The notes beneath the pieces were generated by a model. It did not search any database, was not told where the DNA came from, and saw only the letters and a list, made by a program, of their open reading frames with translations. A stretch of 64,000 bases of DNA from Massariosphaeria phaeospora (taxonomy: Eukaryota > Ascomycota > Dothideomycetes > Pleosporales). This document shows positions 55,297 through 64,000 of the stretch, in pieces; positions within the stretch are counted from its first letter, which is position 1, and each line of letters opens with the position of its first letter. Location: assembly GCA_011032825.1 (NCBI GenBank), contig JAADJZ010000002.1:682001-746000 (forward strand), given 5' to 3'. Made by a program: the position numbers and the translations under genes.

Positions 55297-56675
55297 ATGT
55301 TCCATTCACTCGCTCTCTCCGTCACTCTCGCTAATACTGCGCTCGCAGCGTACTCATTCAATCCCCTGGAACATCTCGCTGGCATAGCACCCTACTTTGA
55401 GCCTTCCGACCCTCCGCTCGACCCTCAGCCTCCGCAAGGATGCAATGTCACCCGCGCGTCGTACCTGATCCGACACTCCGCCATCTACGCGAACGATTTC
55501 GACTATGAAGAATACATCGAGCCCTTCACGGACAAGCTGTTCAACACAACAGCGGACTGGAGCAAGGCTGGGCCGTTGGCGTTCCTTTCCACATGGAGAG
55601 ATCCCATCTCGGACGAGGAACTAGAAGACCTCACAAAGCTTGGCGAACTTGATGCGTACAAGCTCGGCGTCGATGTGAGCTTGCGATACCCGGGCTTCAA
55701 GGCCAAGAAGGTGTGGACGTCGACAGCGGAAAGGACTGAGCTGAGCGCCAAATACTTCATCGAGGGATTGGTTGCGAACAGCAGCGAAACGGAACGCGTC
55801 TCTGTGCCTGAAAGCAAGGCAGAGGGCGCCGACTCGTTAACGCCGTACAAGGGCTGCCCCAAGTACAGCTCGTCGTATGGCAGCGAGCAGTCATCGGTAA
55901 GCCGCCGTTTCCCACTTCATTCGAGATCGACGCTAACTCTCCCAAGCAATTCAAGCAGAAATACACCCCACCCATCATCTCGCGCTTTCACGACCTCGCA
56001 CCTGGATTCAACTTCACCGAGGATGATATTGTGGGCATGCAGCAGCTCTGCGGATACGAGACTGTTATTCGTGGCTCGTCCCCGTTCTGCTCTTCCGACC
56101 TGTTCACCCCCGACGACTGGCTCAGCTTCGAGTACATGAACGATATCCAGTACTTCTACAACGCGGGATATGGCAACCAGATCTCTGGTGTCCTCGGCTT
56201 CCCCTGGGTCAACGCTTCTGCCGCGACGCTCTTCGCGGATGATTCCGAGCAAGATCTCTACGCTTCGTTCACCCACCGCGAACTGCCGCCCACTGTCATT
56301 GTCGCCTTGGGATTGTTCAATAACTCTGCTTATTCTGGAGCGAACAATGTCAACGCGACCATGCCCCTGACGACCCAAAACCACGGGCGGGCGTGGCGGT
56401 CGTCCCACATCCTTCCTTTCCTCACCAACATTGTCATCGAGAAGATGACGTGCGATAGTTACGGCTACGATGCTGGAGAATTCTACAGAACGCTTGTGAA
56501 CCGCAGCCCACACCAGCTTCCCGGCTGTGATGATGGTCCAGGCGATAGCTGTACTCGGGCTACGTTCGAGAAGTTCGTGGAGTCTAGGGGAGAGATGTTT
56601 GGCGGATACACTGAGAAGTGCAAGCCTGAGTACACCAACTCGACGGACGTGTTGACGATTTACGGTAATGCCTAA
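55297..56675 (+). CDS. Secreted histidine acid phosphatase/phytase-like protein, 442 residues, two exons
   Basis: Exons 55,297-55,896 and 55,947-56,675 join in frame across a 50-base intron (gtaagc...cccaag). The N-terminus MFHSLALSVTLANTALAAYS is a signal peptide. The histidine acid phosphatase motif is present in diverged form: YLIRHSAIYAND with Arg59-His60, where phytases have RHGxRxP, and TVIVA preceded by SFTHRELPP with His310, where the family has HD. Cys residues (GCN, GCPK, CGYE, FCSS, CDS, GCDD, SCTR) are placed as in secreted members with several disulfides. N-glycosylation sites are frequent. The role is probably extracellular phosphate-ester hydrolysis. Because Asp of the HD pair is Arg-Glu here, activity on phytate is uncertain. 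Confidence 0.85.
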
Positions 56676-57867
56676 TGATGATATCCTCCTGACGCTTAAC
56701 GTAGCAAAATTAATACGGCCTACATGGCACCATTCAATTGATCATATCACTGCACTGTGCGAACATAGTTCGGAGTCGTTGTGAGGCAATGCATCGTCTT
56801 CGCATTTTTTAATTGCATCGTCGTCATTGCAGCTGTTATTATTGTGAGGATCTTCGTTTCTTTCTTCGCGCTTTCGCTCTCATCATGATGGAAGCTCTGC
56901 AAGCAACTCATTGTCAATTACGCTTCAAGTCCGATCAACCATATGAAGACATCTGTATGCGAACCACTCCGCTGGTGATCGACTGCTTTCCGTCTATATG
57001 TTTGCCCGTATACAATGGTCCGCTTTCTGTTTATCGTTCACCTGTTGAGACCCCAGCGATGCATTCTCGCGCCCACTCTACCGCTGTTGCAACTTGGTCT
57101 CTTCGCGTCTAACTCCAAGACAATACCGATTCATCGTGGGCGGAGGGAGTCAGTGCGGTTGCCACGAGGTGAGTGGACTGCAAGCGTGCTGACGCATGAT
57201 TAGCCCTAGGAGGCGCCGGAAATTGTCGACCACGCGACACTACGAATAACGCCGAATCCAGGGGTTCCTTCGCAGTCATTTCGCAGGCGCAAATTGGTCT
57301 TCGTTGACAGTTCATGCGAGCTACCTCTCCGTCCCTATATATGATACGGACGGAGGACATAATTCGGCATCCGACCCCCAACGCCGCAAACGCACTGAAA
57401 CAATTGCGTACTCTGCGGTAATCCTTCCGCCAACTATCCAGCGAATGACATGCGTCTGCGGTGGAAATATGCCTGGCTAGCGCGTGTTTGCTGCGGCTGA
57501 GTTGGCCCGCCAAGAACCCGCAGCATCCGTGCGAGAGTGAATGGGCTCCGGCGCTAGGCCATATGGGGTAAGATATCACGACGGAGGCAGGGTTGCGCGC
57601 GCCATAAACGGCACGTAAGTAAGCTTTAGCGATAGGGCGGGTTTAGGGCTCTTGGTGTGCTTATGCGGGGGCAGGGCTTTGTTGGCTTGGTATCATTCGG
57701 GGGTTTGCTCATCAGGCGTTTGCGCGGCACGGTTTCGTTTCATTTCACCACGACGTCCCGTTCACCGTACCTTGGCGCCAGGAAGACTATGGCGTAGGTG
57801 GATATCGTGCATCTCTTTCACTCCGCAGCTTTCACCTCCGCTTTTCCTCTTGGTACACGTTTCCGCC
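56676..57867. other. Intergenic region
   Basis: No gene is supported. Frames at 56,813-57,112 (+) and 57,109-57,579 (-) lack recognisable motifs. The last 250 bases are the leader of the glycosyltransferase gene; the same frame extends upstream to 57,652 but without domain content. Confidence 0.45.
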
Positions 57868-58881
57868 ATGCCGAATCCGAGACTCGTATACCCCATCTTC
57901 ACCTTCGTGTTTCTCTTCCTCTTCTACCAGTTCCTACCGCACGGTGGAGCGGTTCAGAAAACCGCATCCGGACCGTCATACCGCCTCTTCAACTCCTCGT
58001 CTCCGCTACCGAGCTCGCGATATGCGATCGCCACGTTCCTGACCGGCCAGTCCGCCGACCCGAACTACTTCACCGCGGCCCGAATCCTCGCATACCAGCT
58101 CTTACATGCGAACGGGACGCGCCTCGACCTCGCCTCGAGCATCTCCTTCCTCGTTCTCTGCAGCTCCTCGGTCCCGGAAGAGCAAAAAGTCCTGCTGACA
58201 GACGAGGGCACAACGGTCGTAGAAGTCGACGATGTGAAACTGCCCTGGTGGGTCAAGACAGGCGTGACGCGCTGGAAAGAGCAGTTCACCAAGCTGCGCA
58301 TCTTCGAAATGACGCAGTACGAGCGCGTGCTCTTCATCGACGCCGACACGCTCGTCGCGCAACCCCTCGACGCCATCTTCCACGAACCCGAAGTCAAATC
58401 GCTGGCGCCGCGCCTCGACCGCGCGAAGCAGCAGCGCAGAGACGAGGCCGCCTTGCCCGCGTCTTGGTTCTTTGCTGCGCGCTCCGACAATGCGCTCACC
58501 GGCGAGCGCGCACACCCGATTCCGCCGCTGCAGACGCCGAATTTCAGCGCGGGGTTTTGGATCGCGGCGCCGGATAAACTGCTGTTCGCGCACATGATGA
58601 GCGTCATGCAGCACTGGCGCCGCTTCGATCCGCATACCATGGAGCAGAGCCTGCTGAACTATGTGTTTCGGCGGGAAGGCTGCATGCCGTGGCGCGAGCT
58701 GGATTGGCGGTGGAGCGCGACGTGGCCTGGGGAGAGGGATCTCAACGCTGGAGTGCGGACGCTGCATGAGAAGTTCTGGAAGGTCGGGGGCACGGAGGTG
58801 GAGGAGTTGAAGAGGAGATGGGTCAAAGAGAGGGAGAGGATGGGGAGGTTTTATCGGGGTGCCGGCGAGGACGGGGAGTGA
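57868..58881 (+). CDS. Family 8-type glycosyltransferase, type II membrane protein, 337 residues
   Basis: Residues 8-22 (YPIFTFVFLFLFYQF) form a single N-terminal anchor, so the catalytic part faces the Golgi lumen or outside. The catalytic core starts YAIATFLTG and contains KLRIFEMTQYERVLFIDADT. The DAD at 158-160 is the DXD metal-binding motif of the GT-A fold, followed by LVAQPLDAIF as in GT8/glycogenin-like and fungal GlcNAc-transferase-like proteins. Further on are FSAGFWIAAPDKLLF and MEQSLLNYVF, matching the acceptor-side segments. UDP-sugar transfer is inferred; donor and acceptor are unknown. I chose the ATG at 57,868 because the anchor begins there; the frame upstream is low quality. 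Coding GC is high. Confidence 0.88.
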   Translation: MPNPRLVYPIFTFVFLFLFYQFLPHGGAVQKTASGPSYRLFNSSSPLPSSRYAIATFLTGQSADPNYFTAARILAYQLLHANGTRLDLASSISFLVLCSSSVPEEQKVLLTDEGTTVVEVDDVKLPWWVKTGVTRWKEQFTKLRIFEMTQYERVLFIDADTLVAQPLDAIFHEPEVKSLAPRLDRAKQQRRDEAALPASWFFAARSDNALTGERAHPIPPLQTPNFSAGFWIAAPDKLLFAHMMSVMQHWRRFDPHTMEQSLLNYVFRREGCMPWRELDWRWSATWPGERDLNAGVRTLHEKFWKVGGTEVEELKRRWVKERERMGRFYRGAGEDGE

Positions 58882-59999
58882 AAGTCTGGAGAAGAGGAGA
58901 GAGGAATACTTTGCACTCTTGCTTCGGGCTGGAAGAAACTCGGAAGGAGTATATCGGAGTCGCACTTGAATGGCTCGCCATTGTGCGGAGGTGCCGCAGG
59001 AGGTCGAAGACGGTTGGCATGGCCGTTGAAGCGTCGGATTGTTCGATGCCGAGGGTCCGGAATACGCAGTCAGCGCTACACGATCCGCCAACGCCTTTAG
59101 ACGACACATGAAGAGATATTGAGGATCGAGGCCGCACAAAGAAATGAATTGGTTGCGAGGAAGCCGCGCTTTTCGCTAGTCTCGGATCGGCTTAGCGCGT
59201 TATTACATCATCGCCTGTCGTCCCATCGCCGGCTTCCATCGATCACACCCGCGCTCTCTAAACTTCAGTTGCACTCCCGCTCGCCCCATTGCCACACAGG
59301 ACCCGTCGTACAGCCCGTGCCACACAACAATGAGGCAGTCCGCGATTCACTCGTCTTCGATAGGCTCTCCACTTCGGTACGACACTCGTCGGCTAGACGT
59401 CCTTCTGTCTACCAAAGCTCGTACATGAGCTGCCGAACATAACTTCACGCACTCTTACGGGCGATGGACAGCGCACAGCACACAAGAGGTTATAGGACGA
59501 AGCTTCGGCCTAGGAATTGCTCCGCCACATCCGGCTGACGGGCCAGCGCGACACGAGAGTTCTACGGGGCGGAGCGGCCACGACCTGATATCTACACCCT
59601 GTGCAACAGAGATAGGATCAGTTTGGATAAAGCAGATTGATTAGGCGGTTCTAAATGTGAGCTTGGCCACCAGAATTATATGTCCTTGCCTTTATTGAGG
59701 AACTTGCTAAGCCCCTTTACACAGTGTATCGTTACGTGCAGAATTTAATTTGTAACAGACCAACTGCACCTTCCGCTCGACTCGCCGGATACCAAACAAG
59801 TTTCCCCCGATTGGCCACTGAACGGTTGCCCGCGTCGGATGATCACCCTACCAATCATGCCTAATACCCTCTCAGTTTTGTATTCCTCGTTCACCGGCCT
59901 CGCGAAGATGCGGTCGACGTGCTACACTCGACGCATATACGGTGTTATCTTGAACCTAAGATAAGATAAAACGCAACGTCTGACAGCAGCAGTAGCTCG
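58882..59999. other. Intergenic region between glycosyltransferase gene and hAT element
   Basis: Short frames at 58,818-59,442 on both strands have no family resemblance. No repeat or RNA gene is recognised. Confidence 0.45.
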
Positions 60000-60007
60000 A
60001 TAGCCGG
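60000..60007. other. hAT target-site duplication, left (atagccgg)
   Basis: Eight bases immediately before the left terminal inverted repeat are identical to 63,042-63,049. Eight bases is the hallmark length for hAT elements. Confidence 0.92.
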
Positions 60008-60190
60008 CACAGATGCTAACAATCAAGTCTGTTGCAACCACTTGATTGATCACTTGATTATGTAACAAATCAATCAAATCAATTCACTCTCTTGAGATTT
60101 TGTAGGCAAATCAATCAGTGACGTCTTGATTGATTGGAAACTTGGATACAGATTGATTGTTTTCTGCAGGAGATCTCTGAGGTGGCCGAA
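60008..60190. repeat. Left terminal and subterminal repeats of the hAT element
   Basis: The terminal inverted repeat of about 19 bases is followed by clustered copies of cttgattgat and aatcaatcaa on both strands. Confidence 0.75.
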
Positions 60191-60398
60191 GACTGTGTAT
60201 TGTACGGTTTGACGTGTTTTTGAGGCTGTACAGTTTGGTGTAGAGCTAGTTCGTGATAGGATTTTTGGAGTTCGTTTTTGGCCATGATCGACCGGATGTA
60301 CGAGTCAAGTAGTCAACGCACGCCCCCTGAGTAGCCAGCACCTGAAAATTTGCGCCTATCTCTGCCCGTTGCCTGTATTCACTTTATTGCCCGTATTT

Positions 60399-62801
60399 AT
60401 GGCCACCCAATGTTCCCATAGCCGCCGCGGCGCGCGCGCTGCCGACTCGCAGAGCACTCAAACATTCGAAGATGAGATAAGAGAGCGCGTCGACCCATCG
60501 CCCGCACCTGCTGCCACCTCTGTTGCCCCGTCTGCTACAGAGGGTGAATTGCCTCCTCCCGACGCCAATTTCGATGCGCGATTCGAGGATAACTTTGATG
60601 GGATCGACTGGGCGCGCCTCCCTGATTATATGGCCCCCCTACGTACACAGAAACACAAGAAGTCATGGATCTATCGCCACGGCTATCGCGTTTGCCTCCG
60701 CCGGTTGCCGCAGCGTATATTCTTCGTATGTGCGTATTGCCACAGGGATAAAACGATTGATAGAGGAGGCACTGGGTTATATAACGTTACGGCGTCAACT
60801 TCTTCTGCTGCCAATCATCTCCAGGCACAAAAGAGAGGCCACCGTCTCACGCTTATAGGTGAACGGATTCCCCTCCTAGGTGGCCAACGTACGCTACAGC
60901 AAGTTATACAAGGCGGCATCATTGTTCCACAAGCAGTGGGCAACGCGCTAGGCAACTTTGACGTACAGAGATTTCGGATAGCAGCTATCGAGTGGCTAGT
61001 GGCAAACAATCACCCTCTGAGAGAGTTTGAGACGCCTGCTTTCCGTAATATGCTAGAAATGGCCAATCCGGAGGCTCTCGGAGCACTATGGAAGAATCAT
61101 CAAAGTGTAGCCCGATATACCATGCGACTGTTCAACCACCTGCAGCTCTAGGTTATAGCAGACCTGTCTACGGCGCTGAGCAAAATACACCTATCGTTTG
61201 ACGGGTGGACTGTAAAAGGAGGCAAGAAAGGCTATCTCGGTGTTGTTGCTCACTACGCGGATTCGGCCGGCCGCATCAAAGATCTCCCGATCTCTCTCCT
61301 ACAGCTATCTGGTGCCCACACAGGTGAAAAGATTGCTCAAGTAATACAGGAAACTCTCCGGAGCTTCAATATTAGCTCGAAAAAAGTAGGTTACTTTGTA
61401 TTGGATAATGCAGGCAATAACAATACAGCGGTGGACTGTTTGGCAGAGGTATATGGCTTTGATGCAGATCATCGGCGACTCCGCTGCGGCCCCTATACAC
61501 TCAATCTCATCGGCCAAACAGTCATGTTTGGGGTGAATAGAGACGCCTTTGAAAACGAGGAGACTTAGCATGCTCTTGAAGAGTGTTTGCTACAGGATTG
61601 GCGTAAACATGGCCCCTTGGGTGTACTCATTGATGTTCTCCACTACATCAAAACGCCTCAACAGTACGATTTGCTATACGGCTTTCAGCAGAAGGAGGCA
61701 GAGGCTACAGGAGAGCTATACAAACCGATTGAGCTAATCAAGCCAGTAGTAACTAGGTGGAACTCCTTCTGCTCGGCATTTGAGAGAGCCGTTTAGAAGC
61801 TCAAGAATCCGCTAGATGCCTATATACAGTACCACATCGAGAATACGCGTACGGCCGCAGCGTACGCCTCTGCCCGCGAAAATCAGGTAGCTGAGTCTCC
61901 AATGTGGATGACGTCAACTGGATTGAGCTCATCAGATTGGGCTGTTATTACTCAGTACATTGAGGTTCTACAGCCATTGAAGATGGCTACAAAACGCCTT
62001 GAGGGCAGAGGCAACAGTGGGAGATTTGGCGCGTTACATGACGTTATCCCCACATTTGAGTATGTACTCAATGCGTACGAGCAGCTTGCGCAGCAATATG
62101 AGGCCGTTGATTACAACGAGGCGGACTCGCCAGAGGATCATCTCGCTATCAATGTACGGGCAGCGTGGCAGAAGCTTCAAAAGTACTGGGGAAAGCTTGA
62201 CGACTCGCCGGCGTACTACGCCGCCACAGTACTACACCCAAATACGAAGTTCTACTGCCAAAACTCATGGGCAGATCAACCGGCCTGGATTGCCTCATCA
62301 GATGCCGCTTTTCAGGCGCTGTGGAGTGAGTATAAACCGGATACCCGGGAGGAGATTCGCCCCCGTAAGAAACTCAAGGTCTCCAATATCCAGGCAAGCA
62401 TTGATCTCTTCACAAATCTAGTACAAAACCGAGCCACCGTGGATAGCAACGACGAGTTTGAGCTATGGAGAAAGGAACCGCAGCTCCCATCAGATCACCC
62501 ACACTCTATTGATCCGATAGCCTACTGGATAGGCATGAAAACGCTATATCCTCATCTCAGCCAGCTAGCTATTGACGTATTATCTATCCCAGCATCTAGC
62601 TGCGAGTGTGAACGTATGTTTAGCGAGGTCGGCGATCTCCTAGAGCCTAAACGTCGGGCTCTATCTTCTCAGTTACTCGCGGCAATTCACTGTGTACGTT
62701 GCTAGCTACGCCATGGCTTCAAAGATAAGGGGACTACTACGCTTACTGAAGAGGCAATCGATCAATTGTACAGCATATGGGACTGGGTGGAGATTGCCTA
62801 G
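60399..62801 (+). pseudogene. hAT transposase, 800 codons, interrupted only by four in-frame TAG codons
   Basis: One frame runs from ATG at 60,399 to TAG at 62,799-62,801 without any frameshift. In-frame stops are TAG at 61,149, 61,566, 61,794 and 62,703; none is TAA or TGA. Domains in order: an acidic, low-complexity N-terminus; a BED-type zinc finger with Cys111-X2-Cys114 and His140/His148; an RNase H-like transposase core with LSFDGWT and YFVLDNAGNN, both in the usual positions of catalytic Asp residues; VVTRWNSF, typical of hAT; and a C-terminal hAT dimerisation domain with AYWIGMKTLYPHLSQLAIDV and SSCECERMFSEVG. Each TAG is preceded by C or T (ctcTAG, actTAG, gttTAG, tgcTAG), as expected from CAG-to-TAG changes at pyrimidine-CAG sites. 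It is nearest to fungal Restless/hAT-like transposases by architecture. Confidence 0.9.
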
Positions 62802-62879
62802 CAAACCTTATACAAATATAACCTTACTCCTCTCCGCTAGCAATCTCTCTATTGACTGTACAGTTAATCTCTCTATTTA

Positions 62880-63041
62880 GTATACAGTTTGCCAATCAAT
62901 TCACAATCAACCAATCTGATCTCAATCAAGTTGAGAGCTCCGAGACTACCAAATCAATCAATTCAATCTACTCTCCAGAAAATCGCCACCCAAATCAAGT
63001 GGGGGGACCCTACTTGATTGATTTGATTGATAGCAACTGTG
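62880..63041. repeat. Right terminal and subterminal repeats of the hAT element
   Basis: Clustered aatcaatcaa and ttgattgatt motifs end in the terminal ttgattgatagcaactgtg. Confidence 0.75.
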
Positions 63042-63049
63042 ATAGCCGG
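63042..63049. other. hAT target-site duplication, right (atagccgg)
   Basis: It is identical to 60,000-60,007. Confidence 0.92.
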
Positions 63050-63123
63050 AGGAGGGCGACTGTTTGCGTCAATCCACCGTAGCTGGTACTTTACTTCAGT
63101 CTTTATATCACGAAGGATCCTGA

Positions 63124-63999
63124 TTGTTCGCTCCACACTTGTTCACTGATCCAGTATCTACTCGAAAACGCTCCGACCAGAGGCCGAGGTCACGAATTTG
63201 CGATCATGGGGATTCCCGAGACTGGTACATTGACCCTAACTATCATATTATTCAGTATCATTCTGATGTGTATGATGCAGATCCGACGGAACCGAAAGCC
63301 TCCAACTCGCCCGCTACGCGAAGTGTTCCAGACAATGAACCTGCTACAGGAGAGTCGTCCAAAGACGCCCTGGACCCCAGCCTGTCCTTCAAGGAGCTCT
63401 TGTTACATCTCGGCAGTATCTCGACATGTCTCGCCTTAATTGGAGTCAATGCCAAGGCATATTACTGGGCAGACTTTGGTACTCAAGGGCCGAAAATATA
63501 CGGAGACCATCTAGGTTTACTTTCGCAAAATGTCGTCTTCAAATACCTTCAATTCCTGGCCAAATTCCATGAGCTTTTGTTGTTGTTATCAATGTCGTAC
63601 ATCGTAGTTTATAGGCTACAGCATCATCTTCTCAATGATGGATTGCCGTTTGGTTTCTTGGATGCTCCACATCAAATAAGCGCCGGTGGTGGCGATTTGT
63701 TATGGAGTCTGGCCTTTTGGAAGGCTACCTCATCATCGTCACGATCCGGTTGTGTGCTTGGGATGAGTCTGTTGTTCGGCACAGTTATATCCGTATCTCT
63801 GGGTCCATCTTCAGCGATTGCCTTAATTCCCTCGCTAGACTGGTGGGATAGTGGGAGGCTGTCGAGCGCGAACGCCACGAGAGTCTATTATGTTGACTAT
63901 CCAGCAAACCATCGCGGCACGAAACCCTGGCCGACAACCGATTTTCCAATGGACGACGATGTTGACCACAGTTGTCAACAATCAATCAGAATTGAATGA
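63124..63999 (+). CDS. Partial multi-pass membrane protein of unknown function, runs to the window end
   Basis: The frame is open for 291 codons but has no ATG near its 5' end, so the true start is probably in an exon upstream or the gene begins elsewhere. It contains an acidic hydrophilic N-part (DADPTEPKASNSPATRSVPD). At least three hydrophobic segments follow (LLLHLGSISTCLALIGVNA, LLLLLSMSYIVVY, LGMSLLFGTVISVSLGPSSA), then a DWWDSGRLSSANATRVYYVD stretch. The pattern resembles a group of large fungal membrane proteins with an extracellular middle domain, but I do not recognise a named family. A TGA falls at 63,997-63,999; since the protein looks unfinished, an intron or continuation beyond the window is likely. 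The hAT element lies only about 80 bases upstream and may have separated it from its promoter or first exon. Confidence 0.55.
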   Translation: MFAPHLFTDPVSTRKRSDQRPRSRICDHGDSRDWYIDPNYHIIQYHSDVYDADPTEPKASNSPATRSVPDNEPATGESSKDALDPSLSFKELLLHLGSISTCLALIGVNAKAYYWADFGTQGPKIYGDHLGLLSQNVVFKYLQFLAKFHELLLLLSMSYIVVYRLQHHLLNDGLPFGFLDAPHQISAGGGDLLWSLAFWKATSSSSRSGCVLGMSLLFGTVISVSLGPSSAIALIPSLDWWDSGRLSSANATRVYYVDYPANHRGTKPWPTTDFPMDDDVDHSCQQSIRIE

Positions 64000-64000
64000 C

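Larger units (their letters stand above)
60008..63041 (+). mobile_element. hAT DNA transposon, 3,034 bases, complete with TIRs and perfect TSD
   Basis: Left end cacagatgctaacaatcaa and right end (reverse complement) cacagttgctatcaatcaa form imperfect terminal inverted repeats. Both subterminal regions are full of the short motif aatcaatcaa/ttgattgatt, as expected for transposase-binding repeats of hAT elements. An identical 8-base target duplication flanks the element, so insertion is recent or the flanks are well preserved. The single large frame encodes a hAT transposase broken by four TAG codons. It is probably immobile by itself unless helped in trans. Confidence 0.93.

Noticed and set aside
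58102..59139. 345-codon frame on the - strand
   Set aside because: It is antisense to the glycosyltransferase, whose DXD and anchor motifs are clear.
1..64000. tRNA or rRNA genes
   Set aside because: I looked for GGTTCRANTCC-type B boxes and ribosomal landmarks on both strands and found none in a plausible cloverleaf setting; a tRNAscan-type search would settle this.

Overview
The window reads as nuclear DNA of a filamentous ascomycete (Pezizomycotina; possibly Dothideomycetes, which I cannot prove). The reasons are short introns of about 43-85 bases with GTAAGT/GTATGA-type donors, genes lacking ribosome binding sites, typical fungal families (2EXR/F-box-like, DUF7703-like, histidine acid phosphatase, MFS, Argonaute), and an AT-rich block of mutated retrotransposons like the RIP-mutated isochores of these fungi.

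Layout. Bases 1 to about 15,200 are AT-rich repeat graveyard. It holds the pol region of a Ty3/gypsy element on the + strand (1-4.7 kb). A complete but mutated Ty3/gypsy element on the - strand (5,773-12,337) has two 424-base LTRs and a 5-base target duplication, and sits inside a second repeat whose other copy (14.56-15.2 kb, inverted) keeps the empty site. A probable TIR element follows (12.5-14.1 kb). The AT block ends abruptly near 15,200 next to a decayed gene of unknown function (15.85-17.6 kb).

From 18 to 43 kb lie mostly intact genes: a 2EXR-like protein, a coiled-coil protein, a SLIP-GC-like large GTPase, a DUF7703-like membrane protein, a second 2EXR-like protein, a trypsin-fold-like protein, an MFS exporter and a secreted beta-propeller protein. 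Between 32 and 48 kb a small gene family recurs: 32-111 residue proteins whose first exon is only the ATG, with a related leader. At least two of the three lie downstream of degenerate tandem repeats of about 182-184 bases.

From 43.7 to 50.3 kb is a gene-decay zone: an SF1 helicase fragment, a frameshifted coiled-coil gene and a frameshifted type-B carboxylesterase. From 51 to 59 kb are an Argonaute-like gene whose recognisable catalytic positions are all substituted, a secreted histidine-acid-phosphatase-like protein and a GT8 glycosyltransferase. A near-intact hAT transposon (60,008-63,041) with a perfect 8-base target duplication, interrupted only by four amber codons, lies just upstream of a membrane-protein gene at the window end.

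No operon or obvious pathway cluster is visible. The unifying theme is genome defence and its traces: heavily C-to-T mutated transposons, a lightly mutated hAT element and an RNAi-type gene in one window.
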